Notes under the pieces: generated by a model
The model's database searches: none
The model's input: the letters and a program-made list of their open reading frames with translations, nothing else
What the model was told of the DNA's origin: nothing
Translations under genes and position numbers: made by a program
Shown here: positions 61,057 to 64,000 of the stretch, one piece after another
How positions within the stretch are numbered: the stretch's first letter is position 1
Layout: every line of letters begins with the position of its first letter
From: JBEKIK01 sp963845975
Lineage (GTDB): Bacteria; Planctomycetota; Planctomycetia; Pirellulales; Thermoguttaceae
Reading direction: 5' to 3'
Assembly: GCA_963845975.1 (NCBI GenBank)
Contig: CAWJUD010000002.1
Span: 682,001 to 746,000 of the forward strand
DNA length: 64,000 bases

Positions 61057-61562
61057 AAATCCCTCTAAGCTTAAGTGGTCATTTATCTCGCTTGCCCTCC
61101 AAAGGAAGGGCTGAAGTGATTTTTTTATGTAGTAGGCACACGCCGTGTGCCGTTTGCATATCTTTCCCCACCCCAAAATGTCCTTATCGCTTTTCGGCTC
61201 GTTAGTTTCCTTATAAACAATATATTAGGAAGGATTGTAAATTATTGCGCAGTTTTCCCATATTAACACTCACAATTAAAAGATGTAGCAGGCACACGCC
61301 GTGTGCCATCTCAATACAAATTCATTGCCCAGAATTTTCAACGCAGTATGCACAATACACCAGCCCGAAGTGCTAGCAAGGGAATGCAAAACACCAGCCC
61401 GAAGAGTTGGCGAAGAAAAGAAGTTTACTCGTTCCGCTTAGCTTCAAGCGGGTGCCATGTCCACGCTTGCGTGGACATGCTGTGGTTTTATTCCATCCTC
61501 TTCATGCCCACGGCAAGCGTGGGCATGGCACCCTAGTTCTAACCACTAACCGCTTTCCACTT
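61057..61562. other. Repeat-rich intergenic region
   Basis: 506 bp without a gene. It holds two GGCACACGCC palindromes (61128-61151, 61284-61307), two copies of ACACCAGCCCGAAG (near 61356-61374 and 61391-61404) like that at 52160, and a foldback element at 61450-61533. The rest is AT-rich. Confidence 0.7.
61450..61533. repeat. GTGCCA-bounded foldback element
   Basis: GGGTGCCATG (61450-61459) and CATGGCACCC (61524-61533) enclose two hairpins, CATGTCCACGC/GCGTGGACATG (61457-61480) and CATGCCCACG/CGTGGGCATG (61503-61527). Same architecture as at 1174-1268 and 52048-52088. Confidence 0.75.
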
Positions 61563-63635
61563 CTATTTAATATCTATTCTAAAAGGCATCCACAGTAAAG
61601 CCGGCTCGCCGAAAAATTGGCGAATGGTTTTCACTTGCACCAAGATGTCGATTGCCTTGGGTATGATGGTTTTGGCATCGGTTTCGGCATCAGAGTCATT
61701 ATCACCGAATATCTGCTCGAAGATCGTCTTGGGCTCGGGCAGGATAAGTAAATCCACGTCGGCGTCGGGCTTCAAGCCCGCGGCCGTTTTCGCCGCGGCG
61801 ATGGCGTCGTTTAACGTTCCCAACTCATCGACCAGCCCGATCTTCTTCGCCATCTGACCGCTATATACCCGCCCTTGTGCGAGTTCTTCCAGTTTCTCGT
61901 AAGACATCTTGCGTCCCTTGGCGGCCTTGTCCACGAATTGGTGATACACTTCCTGGAGCAGGTCGGTCCAAATGCGCCGCTCCTCGGGCGTAAACGATTG
62001 TGTCGGAGACATAGAGCCGCTGTTTGCGCCCCGGCTGATGACTTCGGTGTTCAGGCCCAGTTTATCGAACAGCCCCTTGAGTACTACCTTGCCGCCCAAC
62101 ACTCCAATGGAACCGGTCAGAGTGCCCGGCTCGGCGTAGATTTTATTTGCGCCCATGGCTATGTAATAACCGCCGCTGCCGGCCACGTCTCCCATGCTGG
62201 CGATAAGCGGTTTTTGCATGCGCACCGTTTCCCGCCAGATCAGGTCGCTGGCCGTGGCCGACCCGCCCGGACTGTCGATCCGCAGCACTATTGCCGCGAC
62301 TTTGGGATTTTCGGCCGCTTTGCGCAAGGCGGCAATAAGAGTTTTTGATCCCAATACCGACTCGCCCAGCAGACTCGACGAGCTCTTGCCTTCCATGATC
62401 GTGCCCACCGCGTAGACCACCGCGATCTTTTGCTTCTTGTCTGCGGTTTCCGAGGGTTTTCCGCCGGTTAACATTTCCATGAACTTCATCAGCCCGCCGA
62501 TGCCGGAAAAATCCGTTTCGATACTTTTCGTCTTATAATTGGTGACGATATCCAAGGACTCGGCGTTGAGCTTTTTTTGCAGCCGCTTCTCGAATTCATC
62601 GGCGTACAGGACTTGATCGATCAGTCCCGCCTTTTTTGCGCCCTCGGCCGTGAAAAATCCGTGATCCATCAGCGACTTCACCACCAAATCGTTTGTGTGC
62701 CGGTCGGCGGCAATGGCCGCGGTCATTTCGTTGTAGAAGTCGTCGACCAGCGATTCCAGGCTTTCCCGCAGCGGCTGGCTCATGTCGTTGCGCGTGAACG
62801 GCTCGAGCGCCCCTTTGTATTTGCCCATCTTCAAGGCGTCGAATTCCACCCCGATCTTGTCCAAAAATCCCTTGAAGAACATCATCTCCGCCCGCACTCC
62901 CGGAATGATAAGCGTGCCCGACTCGGGCATGAAAACTTCATCGCATGCCGACGCCACCAGGTACTCGCCGGGTTCGGCGGTAACCAATTCGCCGTACACC
63001 GGCTTGTTCGTCTTGCGCAAGCGGGCGATGGCCGCGCGGAGTTCGTTTATCTTGCCCCGCCCAGCCGTTAAACCCTCCAATTTGATCCACACGGCCGCCA
63101 CGTCTTTGTCTTTCCCCGCGGCGTCGATCCGCCCGATAATGTCGGACAAGGACGGCCGCATCTCGCTGAACAGATCGGCGCTCGCCGGACCTTCTGGATA
63201 TTCGCCGTGCAAGGTGAAACAAACCACCTTGGGTTTTTTGGCCGCCTCCTTCGTGGCGGTTTCCTGCTCCGTCTTTTCCGCCGTCTTTTCCTTTTCTTTG
63301 TCGGCGGATTTTTGGGCGCCGCCCTCCGCCCCGTCTTTTTTCTCCTCGCCGTTGGCCGCCTCTTTTTCGCCCTTGTCCTGGCGGGCTCCCAACGCGGCTT
63401 TGAGCTTAGCCAGGTTGGCTTCAACCGCTTCGATGGCCTTGGCCTCGGCGGCTTCTAATTCCGACTGTGATTTATCCGCTTCTTTATCCTTTTTATCCTT
63501 GGCTTTGTCCTTCTCCGCTTGTTCGGTCTTTGCTTGGGACGTTTCCGCAATGGATTTGTCGCCCTCGGTCTGCGCCACGGAAACCGATACGCATAGAACC
63601 AATATCAACCAGCCCGGCAGCAGTATGCGTCGCAT
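61563..63635 (-). CDS. sppA: Signal peptide peptidase SppA (protease IV type)
   Basis: A 690-residue protein. The leader (MRRILLPGWLILVLCVSVSVA) is followed by about 130 residues of Lys/Glu/Asp/Ala-rich coiled or disordered sequence. Two S49 domains follow. The general base is K274 in MGKYKGALEPFTRNDMS and the nucleophile is S487 in VAGSGGYYIAMGANKIYAEPGTLTGSIGV, the arrangement of the 67-kDa type. IVLRIDSPGGSATASDLIWRE is also visible. It degrades cleaved signal peptides in the membrane. AAGGATC precedes the ATG at 63635; the frame upstream is not supported. The long charged linker is unusual for the family. Confidence 0.94.
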   Translation of the reverse strand: MRRILLPGWLILVLCVSVSVAQTEGDKSIAETSQAKTEQAEKDKAKDKKDKEADKSQSELEAAEAKAIEAVEANLAKLKAALGARQDKGEKEAANGEEKKDGAEGGAQKSADKEKEKTAEKTEQETATKEAAKKPKVVCFTLHGEYPEGPASADLFSEMRPSLSDIIGRIDAAGKDKDVAAVWIKLEGLTAGRGKINELRAAIARLRKTNKPVYGELVTAEPGEYLVASACDEVFMPESGTLIIPGVRAEMMFFKGFLDKIGVEFDALKMGKYKGALEPFTRNDMSQPLRESLESLVDDFYNEMTAAIAADRHTNDLVVKSLMDHGFFTAEGAKKAGLIDQVLYADEFEKRLQKKLNAESLDIVTNYKTKSIETDFSGIGGLMKFMEMLTGGKPSETADKKQKIAVVYAVGTIMEGKSSSSLLGESVLGSKTLIAALRKAAENPKVAAIVLRIDSPGGSATASDLIWRETVRMQKPLIASMGDVAGSGGYYIAMGANKIYAEPGTLTGSIGVLGGKVVLKGLFDKLGLNTEVISRGANSGSMSPTQSFTPEERRIWTDLLQEVYHQFVDKAAKGRKMSYEKLEELAQGRVYSGQMAKKIGLVDELGTLNDAIAAAKTAAGLKPDADVDLLILPEPKTIFEQIFGDNDSDAETDAKTIIPKAIDILVQVKTIRQFFGEPALLWMPFRIDIK

Positions 63636-64000
63636 CGTACGGATCCTTTCTGATGTTCGTAAAGATCGGCAAAACTTCTGGAGTTCATCTATTTTACCAT
63701 GATTCCGCGAAAAGTCTGCACGGTTAACATGACGAGAAATTGACCGGATATGAACCAATCAGGTTGGTGATTGCTTCCACTTAGACTATATGCCATCGAA
63801 TCGTCTTACATCTTACATCATTATATTATAAATACATTGGGTTATTCAATAAACTCATTGGTCGGGATAATGCTCGGAAAATCCTCATACCGCATTATCT
63901 TATTCGTAATAACCCCTCTGCCATTGCCCGGCATTGGGAGCTTGCTTTGCCTTGCCAATTGCCAATAGTCCCCTCTCCCTCTGGGAGAGGGTCAGGGTGA
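63636..64000. other. Intergenic region ending in a dispersed repeat
   Basis: 365 bp AT-rich without a supported gene. The last 32 bp (63969-64000) are the TCCCCTCTCCCTCTGGGAGA GGGTCAGGGTGA unit, also at 37175 and reversed inside the wzz-like gene. Confidence 0.6.

Overview
The window looks like chromosome from a member of the Planctomycetota. The evidence is a cysteine-rich YTV-repeat surface protein (42293-44260), a BBP7-type outer-membrane barrel (59872-61056), large secreted proteins of planctomycete type (28487-31189, 47843-50494), a short-linker type II pseudopilin, and long intergenic spacers full of palindromes. No ribosomal RNA, prophage, insertion sequence or CRISPR array is visible. 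Two tRNA genes are present: Ala(GGC), cut by the window start, and Gln(UUG).

Layout. 1-7.5 kb: tRNA-Ala, secreted proteins, a PmoA/DUF6807 protein, csrA, a PIN-TRAM membrane protein and a phosphohexomutase. 7.5-13.8 kb: a DUF2442 protein, a small membrane protein flanked by three parS-like sites, DUF1015, a HAD phosphatase, a Flp pilin, proB and lexA. 13.8-16.9 kb: a PIN-domain toxin-antitoxin-like pair, ahcY and trpF. 17-21.2 kb: an exopolysaccharide module made of a Wzz-like co-polymerase, an ExeA-like ATPase and a CpsD-like protein with a damaged P-loop. 21.3-33 kb: a TadG/vWA protein, a class IV aminotransferase, a secreted hydrolase, twin lipoproteins, a CelD-type acyltransferase, a candidate structured RNA, a 900-residue membrane-anchored protein, a cupin and rsmD. 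33-37 kb: a secreted cyclophilin and the classic rpsB-tsf-pyrH-frr translation operon. 37.5-44.3 kb: a SIMPL protein, vapBC, tRNA-Gln, a pentapeptide-repeat membrane protein, a pseudopilin and the YTV protein. 44.7-64 kb: an acetyltransferase, an M16 protease pair, a POTRA protein, rmuC, a second SIMPL protein, two TPR proteins, the BBP7 barrel and sppA.

Much of the gene content serves the cell envelope: pseudopilins, the polysaccharide module, YTV protein, POTRA protein, TPR secretory proteins, outer-membrane barrel and signal-peptide peptidase. Housekeeping genes (translation operon, SOS repressor, methyl cycle, proline and tryptophan synthesis) are interspersed.

Two points affect any reading of this sequence. 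First, six otherwise complete genes are each interrupted by one single-base indel (phosphohexomutase, wzz, frr, vapC, pseudopilin, large TPR gene). Because frr is essential, these are more likely assembly errors than real pseudogenes. Second, the intergenic DNA carries several dispersed palindrome families. The most distinctive has a GTG-AATA-CAC hairpin core, in about seven copies. The most interesting unexplained items are the parS-like cluster, the structured RNA candidate at about 28.16-28.39 kb and these palindrome families.
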